A stretch of 64,000 nucleotides of DNA, from NCBI GenBank assembly GCA_014649155.1, contig BMSM01000004.1, forward strand, positions 186,001-250,000, given 5' to 3'. The position numbers were made by a program, and so were the translations under genes. Source of the stretch: Streptomyces griseoviridis (lineage in GTDB: Bacteria > Actinomycetota > Actinomycetes > Streptomycetales > Streptomycetaceae). Under the pieces are notes generated by a model. The model saw nothing but the letters and a program-made list of their open reading frames with translations, was not told the DNA's origin and did not search any database. Positions 1-7,672 of this stretch are shown one piece after another (the stretch's first letter is position 1; the number at the start of each line of letters is the position of its first letter).

Positions 1-355
1 CGAGCTTCACCGTCTCGTCGTGGCTCGGGACGAAGTCCGGTTGTGCGCGGCATGCCACGGCAAGGGTGACCTCGCCCGACTCATCGCCGCACTCGACGAG
101 GAGGTCGTCCACCGGATGCGCCGGACCGGTCTGGAACGCCACTCTCCGGACCGGCAGTTCAGACACCTCCGTCCGTCGTACACCGGTCAGCATGCCGGCG
201 AGATAGACGGCCGCGACGCGATGCGCGAACGAGACTCCACCGCCGCCCGTCGCGTAGGTGCTCGATCCCCGTGCGCTCCCACCGGTTGCGGCGGTGGTGG
301 CTCCGGCGGCCGCAGCTCGGGGAGCAGCGGCTTGCCGGGCGACGAACTCGTCCAT
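1..355 (-). CDS. N-terminal part of a large hypothetical protein, cut by the window edge
   Basis: The frame is open from an ATG at 355 to the left edge, giving 118 residues with no stop. A GAGG Shine-Dalgarno lies seven bases upstream of that ATG. The start is an Ala/Thr/Gly-rich tail of about 38 residues, followed by a run GGGGVSFAHRVAAVYLAGML and then conserved-looking text (VRRVAFQTG, PVDDLLVECG, TLAVACRAQP, HDETVKL). I recall similar N-termini in large streptomycete proteins of unknown function, and the layout vaguely resembles DUF4297-type nuclease heads, but I cannot confirm a family. Base composition and codon use match the neighbours. The existence of the gene is well supported; its function is unknown. 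Confidence 0.72.
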   Translation of the reverse strand, partial: MDEFVARQAAAPRAAAAGATTAATGGSARGSSTYATGGGGVSFAHRVAAVYLAGMLTGVRRTEVSELPVRRVAFQTGPAHPVDDLLVECGDESGEVTLAVACRAQPDFVPSHDETVKL

Positions 356-613
356 GTGATCCTCGGTGGGGTGGTGCTGTCGGTGGCCGCACGGCTCACC
401 GTAGCGGTGCTTCGTCCACCGTGCAGGGGATATGTCGTATCAGTCCCTTCCCGTTCGCACCCCGTCCGCGCGGCACCCGACCAGGACCGTCGCATCCCGT
501 CGCCACCCCTCACGAGAACCCGGTCAGCAGCCGGCAGTGATCACCTCCACAGGCCGACGCCTCGCCCCCGCGGGGGTGTCGCGGGCCGGGTGCGGTCTTC
601 TCGGCGGGGTGTT
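356..613. other. Intergenic stretch between two minus-strand genes
   Basis: No convincing gene is seen here. It should hold the promoter of the truncated left-edge gene and the 3' end of the NmrA/SnoaL transcript. I see no clear terminator or operator. Confidence 0.5.
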
Positions 614-1459
614 TCAGCGGGGCGTCCGGCCCAGTTCCTGTTCGGCGAGGGCGCGGAACGCGCGCGGGGGGCGGCCCGTGAGGTGCCGGACGGTGTCGGT
701 GACGCGGTCCTCCGCGCCGTCGGCTATGGACCGGTCCAGGGCGGCCAGCAGGGCGGCGAACTCCGGCGGGATGTGCGTCGCCAGACGGTCCGCCAGCTCC
801 GCCTCGGTCAGCCGGCGGTGGACGACCGGGCGGCCCGTGACCTCGGTGAGGATCGCGGCGATGTCGTCGTATCCGAGCGCTTCGGGGCCGGTCAGGACGA
901 GGTCGGTGCCGGGTGCCCGCTCGTCGGTCAGGGCGTGCGCGGCGACGGCCGCGATGTCCTCGGCGTCCACGAAGCCGACCCGTCCGGCCCCGGTCGCCGT
1001 CCGGATGACGCCCTCCTCCCGGATGCTCCGGGCGTGCTCGTGCGCTCCGGTGAAGTTCTGCATGAACCACGAGGGACGCAGCACGGCCCACTCGTCGAAC
1101 AGCTCCGGCAGGGCCCCGTGCACCTGCCCCACCGCCGGGCCGCCCTCGGGGACGGCCGAGGAGCTGAGCAGGACCGCGCGGCGGACGCCCGCGGCACGGG
1201 CCTGCCGGAGGAAGGGCAGCATGACGGCCTCGGGGTCCGGGTCGCCCACGGGCGGTACGAGGTAGACGCGGTCGGTTCCGTCGAGGGCGGCGGGGTGCGT
1301 GGCGGGGTCGTACCAGTCGAAGACGACCGGCTCGGCGCCGGGCACCGGGGTGGCGCGGCGGCTCGCGGCCCGGACGCGGTGGCCGGACCCGGCGAGCCGT
1401 GCCGCCGTGCGGCTGCCGGTGGTGCCGGTGGCGCCGGTCACCAGGGCGGTGCCGGTCAT
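614..1459 (-). CDS. NmrA-like NAD(P)-binding SDR-family protein
   Basis: A 281-residue protein with an N-terminal Rossmann motif GATGTTG (residues 9-15, GxxGxxG). It lacks the YxxxK catalytic pair of classical SDR enzymes, which fits the atypical NmrA/ergot-alkaloid-type group of nucleotide-sensing or reducing proteins. The segment VLRPSWFMQNF is typical of that group. Its ATG overlaps the stop of the upstream SnoaL-like gene by four bases (ATGA), so the two are translationally coupled. A divergent TetR gene probably controls the pair. The substrate cannot be inferred. Confidence 0.88.
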   Translation of the reverse strand: MTGTALVTGATGTTGSRTAARLAGSGHRVRAASRRATPVPGAEPVVFDWYDPATHPAALDGTDRVYLVPPVGDPDPEAVMLPFLRQARAAGVRRAVLLSSSAVPEGGPAVGQVHGALPELFDEWAVLRPSWFMQNFTGAHEHARSIREEGVIRTATGAGRVGFVDAEDIAAVAAHALTDERAPGTDLVLTGPEALGYDDIAAILTEVTGRPVVHRRLTEAELADRLATHIPPEFAALLAALDRSIADGAEDRVTDTVRHLTGRPPRAFRALAEQELGRTPR

Positions 1460-1881
1460 CGTCCGCTCCCCGTGAAGTCGACGCCGGGTTCGAGGACGGC
1501 GAGGGGGTTCCAGTAATCGCGGTAGGAGGTGAAGCGCCCCTCCGCCGCGGTGACGACCGCGATGTACGTCATGTCGTACGGGGCGCCGGTGCGCACCAGG
1601 CGGCCGGTGGCGCGCATCTCGACCACGACGGTGTCCGGCTCGGTGGTCCGGTGGACCCGCAGGTCGGGGATGTCACGCAGGTCGATGTGGTCGGGATAGT
1701 CACGCATGTAGGCGGCTATGGCCTCCTTGCCCTCCAGCCGCTTCGGCCAGCCCTCGGGGGCGAAGGGGAACTCCATCACCCCGTCGTCGGCCCACAGGCC
1801 GACCCAGGCGGTGATGTCCTTGTCGAGCAGCAGGCGCAGGCCGTGGCGGAAGAGGTCCGCCGGCTCGGTCGGTGCGGACAT
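1456..1881 (-). CDS. SnoaL-like (NTF2-fold) protein
   Basis: A 141-residue protein of the SnoaL/NTF2-like cone-fold group: an N-terminal helix (FRHGLRLLLDKDITAWVGLW), the family-typical WADDGVMEFPFAP segment, and a C-terminal sheet ending TSYRDYWNPLAVLE. Members act as small isomerases, hydrolases or ligand-binding proteins, so the exact role is open. AGAGG sits seven bases before the ATG. It is the first gene of a two-gene operon with the NmrA-like protein, reading away from the TetR gene with the paired palindromes between them. Confidence 0.86.
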   Translation of the reverse strand: MSAPTEPADLFRHGLRLLLDKDITAWVGLWADDGVMEFPFAPEGWPKRLEGKEAIAAYMRDYPDHIDLRDIPDLRVHRTTEPDTVVVEMRATGRLVRTGAPYDMTYIAVVTAAEGRFTSYRDYWNPLAVLEPGVDFTGSGR

Positions 1882-1914
1882 GGGTGTCCTCTTTCTCAGG
1901 GAGTCTCATAGAAT

Positions 1915-1957
1915 CCGGACCTGAGGTCCGGTTATACGATACGGACCGAGGGTCCGT
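1915..1957. promoter_or_regulatory. Twin 17-bp palindromic operators for the adjacent TetR regulator
   Basis: Two perfect 7-3-7 inverted repeats share the core CGGACC-N3-GGTCCG, at 1915-1931 and 1941-1957, with centres 26 bp apart. They lie in the 96-bp gap between the SnoaL-like gene and the divergent tetR. A TATACGAT stretch between them could be a -10 for tetR. Position, symmetry and duplication suggest cooperative binding of two TetR dimers and joint autoregulation. That interpretation is inference. Confidence 0.8.
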
Positions 1958-1977
1958 TTCGCAAACGAAGGAGTGCC

Positions 1978-2577
1978 ATGGCCGAGCGCAAGCCCCGCAA
2001 GGACGCCGCCCGCAACCGGATGGCGGTGCTCGCGGCAGCCGACGCCCTGTTCGCCGGGCACGAGACTCCGGAGGACATCACGATGGCCGACGTGGCGGCC
2101 GCCGCCGGGGTCGGCAAGGGCACGCTGTTCAGGGCGTTCGGCGACCGGACCGGGCTGCTGCGGGCGCTGTACGAGACGCGGCTCGAACCGGTCCGGGAGG
2201 CCGTCGCGTCCGGCCCGCCGCCGCTGGGTCCGGGGACGGAACCCCGGCGACGGGTCCCGGCGCTGCTCGACGCCGTGCTGTGCTTCAAGCTCGACAACCG
2301 CCGCCTCGCCCTGGCGCTGGAGGAGGACGGGTCGGGCAGCCCGTACCGGGCCGAGCACTACGCGCGGTGGCACGGCCTGCTCCGGGAGGCGCTGGAGCGG
2401 GTCCCCGGCCTGACCGACGGCGACTTCACCGCCCACGCCCTGCTGGCCGCCGTACGGGCGGATCTGGTCGAGCACCTGGCCGGGCGGGAGGGCGTGCCGC
2501 GGGAGGAGTTGCGGGCGCGGCTGGCCGAGTTCGTGGACCGGGTCCTGGACGGCGGTCCGGGCGCCGCCGGTCCGTGA
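1978..2577 (+). CDS. TetR-family transcriptional regulator
   Basis: A 199-residue protein with an N-terminal TetR helix-turn-helix at about residues 37-66 (ITMADVAAAAGVGKGTLFRAF), followed by an all-helical ligand-binding domain without obvious metal or cysteine ligands. GAAGGAG lies six bases before the ATG. The gene is divergent from the SnoaL/NmrA operon and preceded by two near-identical 17-bp palindromes, so it very probably represses itself and that operon. The inducer is unknown. Confidence 0.93.
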   Translation: MAERKPRKDAARNRMAVLAAADALFAGHETPEDITMADVAAAAGVGKGTLFRAFGDRTGLLRALYETRLEPVREAVASGPPPLGPGTEPRRRVPALLDAVLCFKLDNRRLALALEEDGSGSPYRAEHYARWHGLLREALERVPGLTDGDFTAHALLAAVRADLVEHLAGREGVPREELRARLAEFVDRVLDGGPGAAGP

Positions 2578-2633
2578 ACCCCGGGCAGCGGCTCTCCCCT
2601 GGCGGGCCCGGGCCACGGGGCTACGCTGGAGAC

Positions 2634-2894
2634 ATGGACAGCGGCGAGTACGCCTGTCCCGTCTGCGGACAGCCTGTCGACACGGTCGTCCGGCGTCACA
2701 AGACGCTCGGCGCCTGGGTCCCCGCGTGGGTGCCGGGCCCGTGCCGGAACCCGCGGTGCACGGCCGGCCCGGAGGAACCGGGCGCGGCGAGGGCCGCGGG
2801 GCCCCGGGAAACCGACCGGGACACGCAGGACCGGGAGAACCGGCAGGACCGGCAGCAGCACCGGGACCGGCAGAAGATCACCGGGCACCACTGA
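2634..2894 (+). CDS. Small zinc-ribbon protein with a charged tail
   Basis: An 86-residue protein. Residues 7-12 (ACPVCGQ) and 36-41 (CRNPRC) form a two-knuckle CxxC / CxxxxC zinc ribbon. The C-terminal half is a low-complexity Glu/Arg/Asp/Gln tail that is probably disordered. The ATG at 2634 was chosen because the cysteines start directly after it. Conserved small proteins of this sort occur in streptomycetes, but I know of no function. A strong hairpin follows it, separating it from the convergent prenyl synthase gene. Confidence 0.75.
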   Translation: MDSGEYACPVCGQPVDTVVRRHKTLGAWVPAWVPGPCRNPRCTAGPEEPGAARAAGPRETDRDTQDRENRQDRQQHRDRQKITGHH

Positions 2895-2910
2895 ATCCGG
2901 GCGGACACCG

Positions 2911-2952
2911 CGGCGGGCCCCGCACGCCGCGAGAGCGGTACGGGGCCCGCCG
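2911..2952. terminator. Bidirectional hairpin terminator
   Basis: A 12-bp perfect stem (2911-2922 with 2941-2952) encloses an 18-base loop that can itself fold (GCCGC/GCGG). It lies between the zinc-ribbon gene (+) and the prenyl synthase gene (-), which converge here. There is no U-tract, as is usual in streptomycetes. Confidence 0.6.
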
Positions 2953-3058
2953 GACCGGAGATCCCGGCGTTGCGGGCGCACGGCGCCGGGTGCCGTACGC
3001 CCCTGCGGGCTCCGGGGTCGGGACGGACGTCAGGTACGCGTCGCCGGTCTCACTCGTC

Positions 3059-4225
3059 TCACGTACTGCGTCGCGTCACGAACTCGGCCAGCGCGAGCAG
3101 ACCGCCCGCCGCCTCCGGATCGGGGACGGCCCGCGCCAGTTCCTGCATCGCCCGGCCCATCCGGTCGGCCGCCTCGGCCTGCGCCCAGTCCCGGCCGCCG
3201 GCCCGCTCCACCAGCAGCGCGGTGGCGGCGAGGTCCTCCACGCCCTCCTCGTACGGCCTCGCGTAGAGCGCGGCCAGCTCGGCCGCGAACGGGGTGCCCG
3301 AGGTGAGCGCCGCCACCACGGGCAGCGACTTCTTGCGGACCGCCAGGTCCGCCCCGGCCGGCTTGCCGGTGCGGCGCGGGTCGCCCCACAGGCCGATGAC
3401 GTCGTCGATGAGCTGGAAGGCGAGCCCGGCCGCGCGGCCGAACGCGTCCAGCGCCCGTACGTCCTCCTCCGGCGCGCCCGCGTACAGCGCGCCCAGGGCG
3501 GTGGCGCAGCCCAGCAGCGCGCCGGTCTTGGCCTCGGCCATGGCGAGGGTCTCGTCCAGGGTGATCCCGGCCGGCCCCCGCCGTTCCATGGCCGTGTCCG
3601 TCTGCTGTCCCGCGCACAGCTCCACGACGCAGTCGGCGAGCCGGGCGACGGCCGCCGCGGACGCGGGGTGCGGGTCCTCGGCGAGCAGCCGCAGGGCCAG
3701 CGCCTGGAGGGCGTCACCCGCCAGGATCGCGTCGGAGTCGCCGAAGACGGTCCAGGCGGTGGGCCGGTGCCGGCGGGTGGCGTCCCGGTCCATCACGTCG
3801 TCGTGCAGCAGCGTGAAGTTGTGGATCAGCTCCACCGCTGCCGCCGCCTTGACGGCCGCCGCCCTCGCCTCGGGGCCGCCGAGCGCGGCGGCCGAGGTCA
3901 GGACCAGCGCGGGCCGGATGGCCTTGCCCGCGCTGCCCGCCGCCGGTGTCCCGTCGGCCTGCTGCCAGCCGAAGTGGTAGAGCGCCACCCGGCCCAGCGG
4001 ACCCGGCAGCGTGCCGAGCGCGGAGCGCAGCTCCGGGTCGACCGCGACCCGGGCCTGCCGCAGCAGTTCCACCGCCTCGTGCCCGTCGGCGCCGTCCGTG
4101 CCGCCCGGTCCCCACCCCCCGGTCACCGGCCGCCCGTTGTCCCGCTGTGTCCCGATCGGACTGTGCCTTTCCAGAGTCACGGCGGGCCGCCGCGCCCCGG
4201 CGGCGCGGTCGTGGGCCTCCGTCAT
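3059..4225 (-). CDS. Polyprenyl diphosphate synthase, probable encapsulin cargo
   Basis: A 388-residue trans-isoprenyl diphosphate synthase. The first Asp-rich motif is DDVMD (142-146) within LLHDDVMDRD; the second is DDVIGLWGD (274-282), so both Mg/diphosphate sites are present. KAIRPALV (101-108) and QLIDD are family-typical. An aromatic residue five positions before DDVMD suggests a short product (C15-C20); this is inference. Residues 1-48 are Gly/Arg/Pro-rich and look disordered, unlike stand-alone synthases, and could be a targeting segment. It lies 46 bp downstream of a family 2B encapsulin shell gene on the same strand, a known arrangement for prenyl transferase cargo. The ATG at 4225 gives a normal length; no strong Shine-Dalgarno is seen. 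Confidence 0.92.
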   Translation of the reverse strand: MTEAHDRAAGARRPAVTLERHSPIGTQRDNGRPVTGGWGPGGTDGADGHEAVELLRQARVAVDPELRSALGTLPGPLGRVALYHFGWQQADGTPAAGSAGKAIRPALVLTSAAALGGPEARAAAVKAAAAVELIHNFTLLHDDVMDRDATRRHRPTAWTVFGDSDAILAGDALQALALRLLAEDPHPASAAAVARLADCVVELCAGQQTDTAMERRGPAGITLDETLAMAEAKTGALLGCATALGALYAGAPEEDVRALDAFGRAAGLAFQLIDDVIGLWGDPRRTGKPAGADLAVRKKSLPVVAALTSGTPFAAELAALYARPYEEGVEDLAATALLVERAGGRDWAQAEAADRMGRAMQELARAVPDPEAAGGLLALAEFVTRRST

Positions 4226-4271
4226 GCGCCCACCCCGCCCCGCCCGGGGCCCGGCACGCGGGAAGGAGGCG

Positions 4272-5678
4272 TCACCGCCAGCGGCCGATCTCGACGTTCT
4301 CCAGCACACCGAGCGCGTCCGGCACCAGCACGGCCGCCGAGTAGTACGCCGTCACCAGGTACTTGATGATGGCCTGTTCGTTGATGCCCATGAAGCGCAC
4401 CGACAGGCTCGGCTCGATCTCGTCCGGGATGCCGGTGGCACGCAGGCCGATGACACCCTGGTCCGCCTCGCCGGTACGCAGGGCGATGACCGAGGACGTC
4501 CGGGCCTCGGTGACCGGGATCTTGTTGCACGGGTAGATCGGCACGCCGCGCCAGGTGGGGATGCGGTTGCCGGCGACGTCGATCGTCTCGGGGACGAGGC
4601 CGCGCCGGTTCAGCTCGCGGCCGATCGCGGAGATCGCGCGCGGGTGGGCGAGGAGCAGCTTGGTGCCGCGGCGGCGGCTGAGCAGTTCGTCCAGGTCGTC
4701 GGGGCCGGGGACGCCGTCGTGGGGCTGGATGCGCTGGTCGTACTCGCAGTTGTGGAGGAGGCCGAACTCCCGGTTGTTGATCAGCTCGTGCTCCTGGCGC
4801 TCCTTGAGCGCCTCGACCGTCAGCCGGATCTGCTGCTCGGTCTGGTTCATCGGCTGGTTGTAGAGGTCGGCCACGCGCGAGTGGATGCGCAGCACGGTCT
4901 GGGCGACGCTCAGCTCGTACTCGCGGGGCTCGGCGTCGTAGTCGACGAAGGTGTGCGGGATGTCCGGCTCGCCGCGGTGGCCGGCGGCGAGGTCGATCGC
5001 CTTCTCGCCGTGCTTGTTGGTGGGCTCCTGGGGCTGCGACCGGCGCTCCTGGAGGTGTCCGCGCAGGGAGTCGCTGCGCTCCGCGAGCTGCTCCACCGCC
5101 TGGCGGGGCAGGACCAGGACGGTGCATGCGGTCACCGCGCGGGCGGTGTACTCCCAGATGGCGTCCCCGTCGAGGAGCGCCCGGTCGCCGAAGTAGGCGC
5201 CGTCGGCGAGGACTCCGAGGACCGCGTCGTCGCCGTAGGGGCCGGTACCGACCTTCTCGACCTTGCCGTGCGCCAGCAGGTAGACCTCTTCGTTGCGCCC
5301 GCCGAACTCGGCGATCACGTCGCCCGGGCCGAACTCCCGCTGCTCGCAGTGCCGGGCCAGTTCCGAGAGAACCTCGTCGTCCTCGTAGGACCGCAGGGCC
5401 GGCAGCTCGCCCAGCTCCGCGGGGATGACCTCCACGCGGTCGCCGGTCTTCACGAACGTCACCCGGCCGTCGCCCACGGCGAAGGTCAGGCGCCGGTTCA
5501 CGCGGTACGTACCGCCCTGGATGTCCACCCAGGGCAGCATGCGCAGCAGCCAGCGTGAGCTGATCTCCTGCATCTGAGGCACGGACTTGGTCGTGGTGGC
5601 CAGGTTCCGCGCGGCCGCCGTGCCGAGACTCTGCTGCGGCCTGTCCTGCTCGGTGCGGACCTCTTCGCCTACCGACAT
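4272..5678 (-). CDS. Family 2B encapsulin shell protein with cyclic-nucleotide-binding-like insert
   Basis: A 468-residue HK97-fold encapsulin shell protein. The N-arm and the start of the shell fold are residues 1-90. A domain like cyclic-nucleotide-binding folds is inserted at about 95-210 ([23 protein letters not shown]). The rest of the shell fold follows ([31 protein letters not shown], ending [11 protein letters not shown]). This inserted-domain architecture defines family 2B, whose members enclose enzymes such as prenyl transferases and terpene cyclases. It is the first gene of an operon with the prenyl diphosphate synthase. GGGAGGG precedes the chosen ATG by about nine bases. The insert lacks the usual phosphate-binding Glu and Arg, so cAMP binding is doubtful. 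Confidence 0.93.
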   Translation of the reverse strand: MSVGEEVRTEQDRPQQSLGTAAARNLATTTKSVPQMQEISSRWLLRMLPWVDIQGGTYRVNRRLTFAVGDGRVTFVKTGDRVEVIPAELGELPALRSYEDDEVLSELARHCEQREFGPGDVIAEFGGRNEEVYLLAHGKVEKVGTGPYGDDAVLGVLADGAYFGDRALLDGDAIWEYTARAVTACTVLVLPRQAVEQLAERSDSLRGHLQERRSQPQEPTNKHGEKAIDLAAGHRGEPDIPHTFVDYDAEPREYELSVAQTVLRIHSRVADLYNQPMNQTEQQIRLTVEALKERQEHELINNREFGLLHNCEYDQRIQPHDGVPGPDDLDELLSRRRGTKLLLAHPRAISAIGRELNRRGLVPETIDVAGNRIPTWRGVPIYPCNKIPVTEARTSSVIALRTGEADQGVIGLRATGIPDEIEPSLSVRFMGINEQAIIKYLVTAYYSAAVLVPDALGVLENVEIGRWR

Positions 5679-5987
5679 ATGGAATTGCCCTCCCGGATCA
5701 TGCCCGGCGTTCCAGCGCACGGGCATCGATGTGCAGGGACCAGCCTTCCTCACGGAGGGTGCCGGTGCTATTACCCGAAAGAGCGGGAATGGATCACCCT
5801 CGGCCGGGGCAGGGATGGGCGTTCGGTCCTGCGGTCCCCGGGCGTGTCCCCTGTCCGGATCGGCTCGCACAACGGCCGAACAGCGACCGGTTCCACCCGA
5901 ACAAGCAGTAGGCAATGCTCCGTTTTGGTACAAGCCTCCGTACGAGGCGGTCGCGTACGGCGGTCGCGCGAGGCGAAGGAGCCGGCG
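5679..5987. promoter_or_regulatory. Divergent promoter region between encapsulin and amidase genes
   Basis: These 309 bases hold no convincing gene and should contain both promoters. One feature stands out: a 5-5-5 inverted repeat GCCTC-CGTAC-GAGGC at 5934-5948, about 40 bp before the amidase start. No recognised sigma-factor consensus was identified. Confidence 0.45.
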
Positions 5988-6578
5988 ATGGCCGCACCGA
6001 TGTCCGCGGGCAGTTTCCTCAAGGCCCTGAAGGAGGAGGGCCTCACGGTGGTGGAGGTGGGCGACTGGCGCACCCACAACCGCAACGCCAAGGGCGCCTG
6101 GGGCCCCGTGCACGGCGTGATGCTCCACCACACCGTGACCAAGGGCGCCGCCCGGACCGTGGACCTCTGCCGCAAGGGCTACGAGGGGCTGCCCGGCCCG
6201 CTGTGCCACGGCGTCATCACCAAGGACGGCCGGGTCCACCTGGTCGGCTACGGCCGCGCCAACCACGCCGGTCTCGGCGACGACGAGGTGCTGCGCGCGG
6301 TGATCGCGGAGAAGGCGCTGCCCAAGGACAACGAGGCGAACACCGACGGCAACGCCCGTTTCTACGGCTTCGAGTGCGAGAACCTGGGCGACGGCGAGGA
6401 CCCGTGGCCGGAGGAGCAGCTGGAAGCCATCGAGAAGGCCGCCGCGGCGGTCTGCCGCCACCACGGCTGGAACGAGCGGTCGGTCATCGGACACCTGGAG
6501 TGGCAGCCGGGGAAGGTGGACCCGCGCGGGTTCACGATGAACTCGATGCGCGAGCGCGTCCGGGACCGTTTGAAGTAG
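5988..6578 (+). CDS. N-acetylmuramoyl-L-alanine amidase (amidase_2/PGRP type)
   Basis: A 196-residue zinc amidase of the T7-lysozyme/PGRP fold. Visible active-site elements are [11 protein letters not shown] (His47/48), [15 protein letters not shown] (His169, Lys176, Asp178) and FYGFECEN. The enzyme would cut the muramoyl-alanine bond of peptidoglycan. It has no signal peptide, no membrane segment and no cell-wall-binding domain, so it resembles a phage endolysin or a cytoplasmic enzyme. GAAGGA lies before the ATG at 5988. It is divergent from the encapsulin operon. A link to the compartment is unproven. Confidence 0.9.
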   Translation: MAAPMSAGSFLKALKEEGLTVVEVGDWRTHNRNAKGAWGPVHGVMLHHTVTKGAARTVDLCRKGYEGLPGPLCHGVITKDGRVHLVGYGRANHAGLGDDEVLRAVIAEKALPKDNEANTDGNARFYGFECENLGDGEDPWPEEQLEAIEKAAAAVCRHHGWNERSVIGHLEWQPGKVDPRGFTMNSMRERVRDRLK

Positions 6579-6603
6579 CGCGCCGGGCGAGGACGACGGC
6601 CCG

Positions 6604-6740
6604 CCGGTGGGCGGCGCGAGGGCGGCGATCGGCCGGTGGGCGGCGCGAGGGCGGCGATCGGCCGGTGGGCGGCGCGAGGGCGGCGATCGGCCGGTGGGCG
6701 GCGCGAGGGCGGCGATCGGCCGGTGGGCGGCGCGAGGGCG
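6604..6740. repeat. Perfect 29-bp tandem repeat, 4.7 copies
   Basis: Four identical 29-bp units (6604-6632, 6633-6661, 6662-6690, 6691-6719) plus a partial fifth (6720-6740). The unit begins CCGGTGGGCGGCGCGAGGG and ends GGCGATCGG. It lies in the gap after the amidase gene and ends about 11 bp before the GTG start of the PLP enzyme. Because 29 is not a multiple of three it is not coding in a simple way. Identical copies imply recent expansion or ongoing slippage. Confidence 0.97.
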
Positions 6741-6751
6741 ACAATGGCGGG

Positions 6752-7672
6752 GTGACCGGCCCCGACTCCCCCGACGCCCCCGGCCCCGCCGCCGCGCTCC
6801 GGCCGCGGCTGCCCTCGCCGCTCACCGAGGCCGCCGACGGGCGGTTCGCGCGCCGGGGCGTACGGCTGCTGCTGAAGCGGGACGACCTGATCCACCCCGC
6901 GCTGGTCGGCAACAAGTGGCGCAAGCTCGCGCCGAACCTCACGGCGGCCGCCGGCCGTACCGTGCTCACCTTCGGCGGCGCCTACTCCAACCACCTGCGC
7001 GCCACGGCCGCCGCCGGCCGGCTGCTCGGCCTGCCCACGGTCGGGGTGGTGCGCGGCCAGGAGCTGGCGGACCGCCCGCTCAACCCGTCCCTCGCGCGGT
7101 GCGCCGCCGACGGTATGCGGCTGCGCTTCGTCGACCGGGCGACATACCGCCGCAAGACCGAGCCGGAGGTGCTGGCGGCCCTGCTGCGGGCGGCGGAGGC
7201 ACCGGAGGCGTACGTCGTGCCCGAGGGCGGCAGCAACGCCGAGGCGGTACGCGGCTGCCGGGATCTCGGCGCGGAGCTGGCCGGGCACGCCGACGTGGCC
7301 GCCGTCGCCTGCGGCACCGGCGGCACCTTGGCCGGGCTGGCCGCGGGCCTGGCCCCGGAGCAGCGGGCGCTCGGCATACCGGTGCTCAAGGGCGGCTTCC
7401 TGGACGGCGAGATACGGCGGCTCCAGGATCGCGCGTTCGGCGGGCCGCGTGGCACCTGGAGCCTCGACGACCGCTTCCACGGCGGCGGCTACGCCCGTGT
7501 CAGCCCGGAGCTGGACGCCTTCGCCGCCGATTTCGAGGACCGGCACGGCCTGCCCGTGGAGCGCCTCTATGTGGCCAAAATGCTCCACGCGCTGCTGACC
7601 CTCACCGAGGAGGGCGCCTTCCCGCGCGGGACGGTCCTGGCCGCGGTGGTCACCGGCCGGCCGTTCCCCTAG
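6752..7672 (+). CDS. PLP-dependent deaminase of the ACC deaminase / D-cysteine desulfhydrase family
   Basis: A 306-residue fold-type II PLP enzyme. GNKWRKL carries the PLP lysine (Lys55), [15 protein letters not shown] is the family substrate motif, and [10 protein letters not shown] is the phosphate-binding glycine loop. Sequence alone does not separate ACC deaminase from D-cysteine desulfhydrase or a generic D-amino-acid lyase. The GTG at 6752 is the first usable start after the tandem repeat. The stop overlaps the stop of the convergent antiporter gene: the bases CTAG at 7669-7672 supply both TAG codons. Confidence 0.88.
   Translation: MTGPDSPDAPGPAAALRPRLPSPLTEAADGRFARRGVRLLLKRDDLIHPALVGNKWRKLAPNLTAAAGRTVLTFGGAYSNHLRATAAAGRLLGLPTVGVVRGQELADRPLNPSLARCAADGMRLRFVDRATYRRKTEPEVLAALLRAAEAPEAYVVPEGGSNAEAVRGCRDLGAELAGHADVAAVACGTGGTLAGLAAGLAPEQRALGIPVLKGGFLDGEIRRLQDRAFGGPRGTWSLDDRFHGGGYARVSPELDAFAADFEDRHGLPVERLYVAKMLHALLTLTEEGAFPRGTVLAAVVTGRPFP

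Noticed and set aside
20..1516. Long plus-strand open frame over the left end
   Set aside because: It is Arg/Gly-rich nonsense lying antisense to the NmrA and edge genes, which have real domains and ribosome sites.
6604..6740. CRISPR array
   Set aside because: The 29-bp units are directly adjacent with no unique spacers and no cas genes are nearby. It is a simple tandem repeat.
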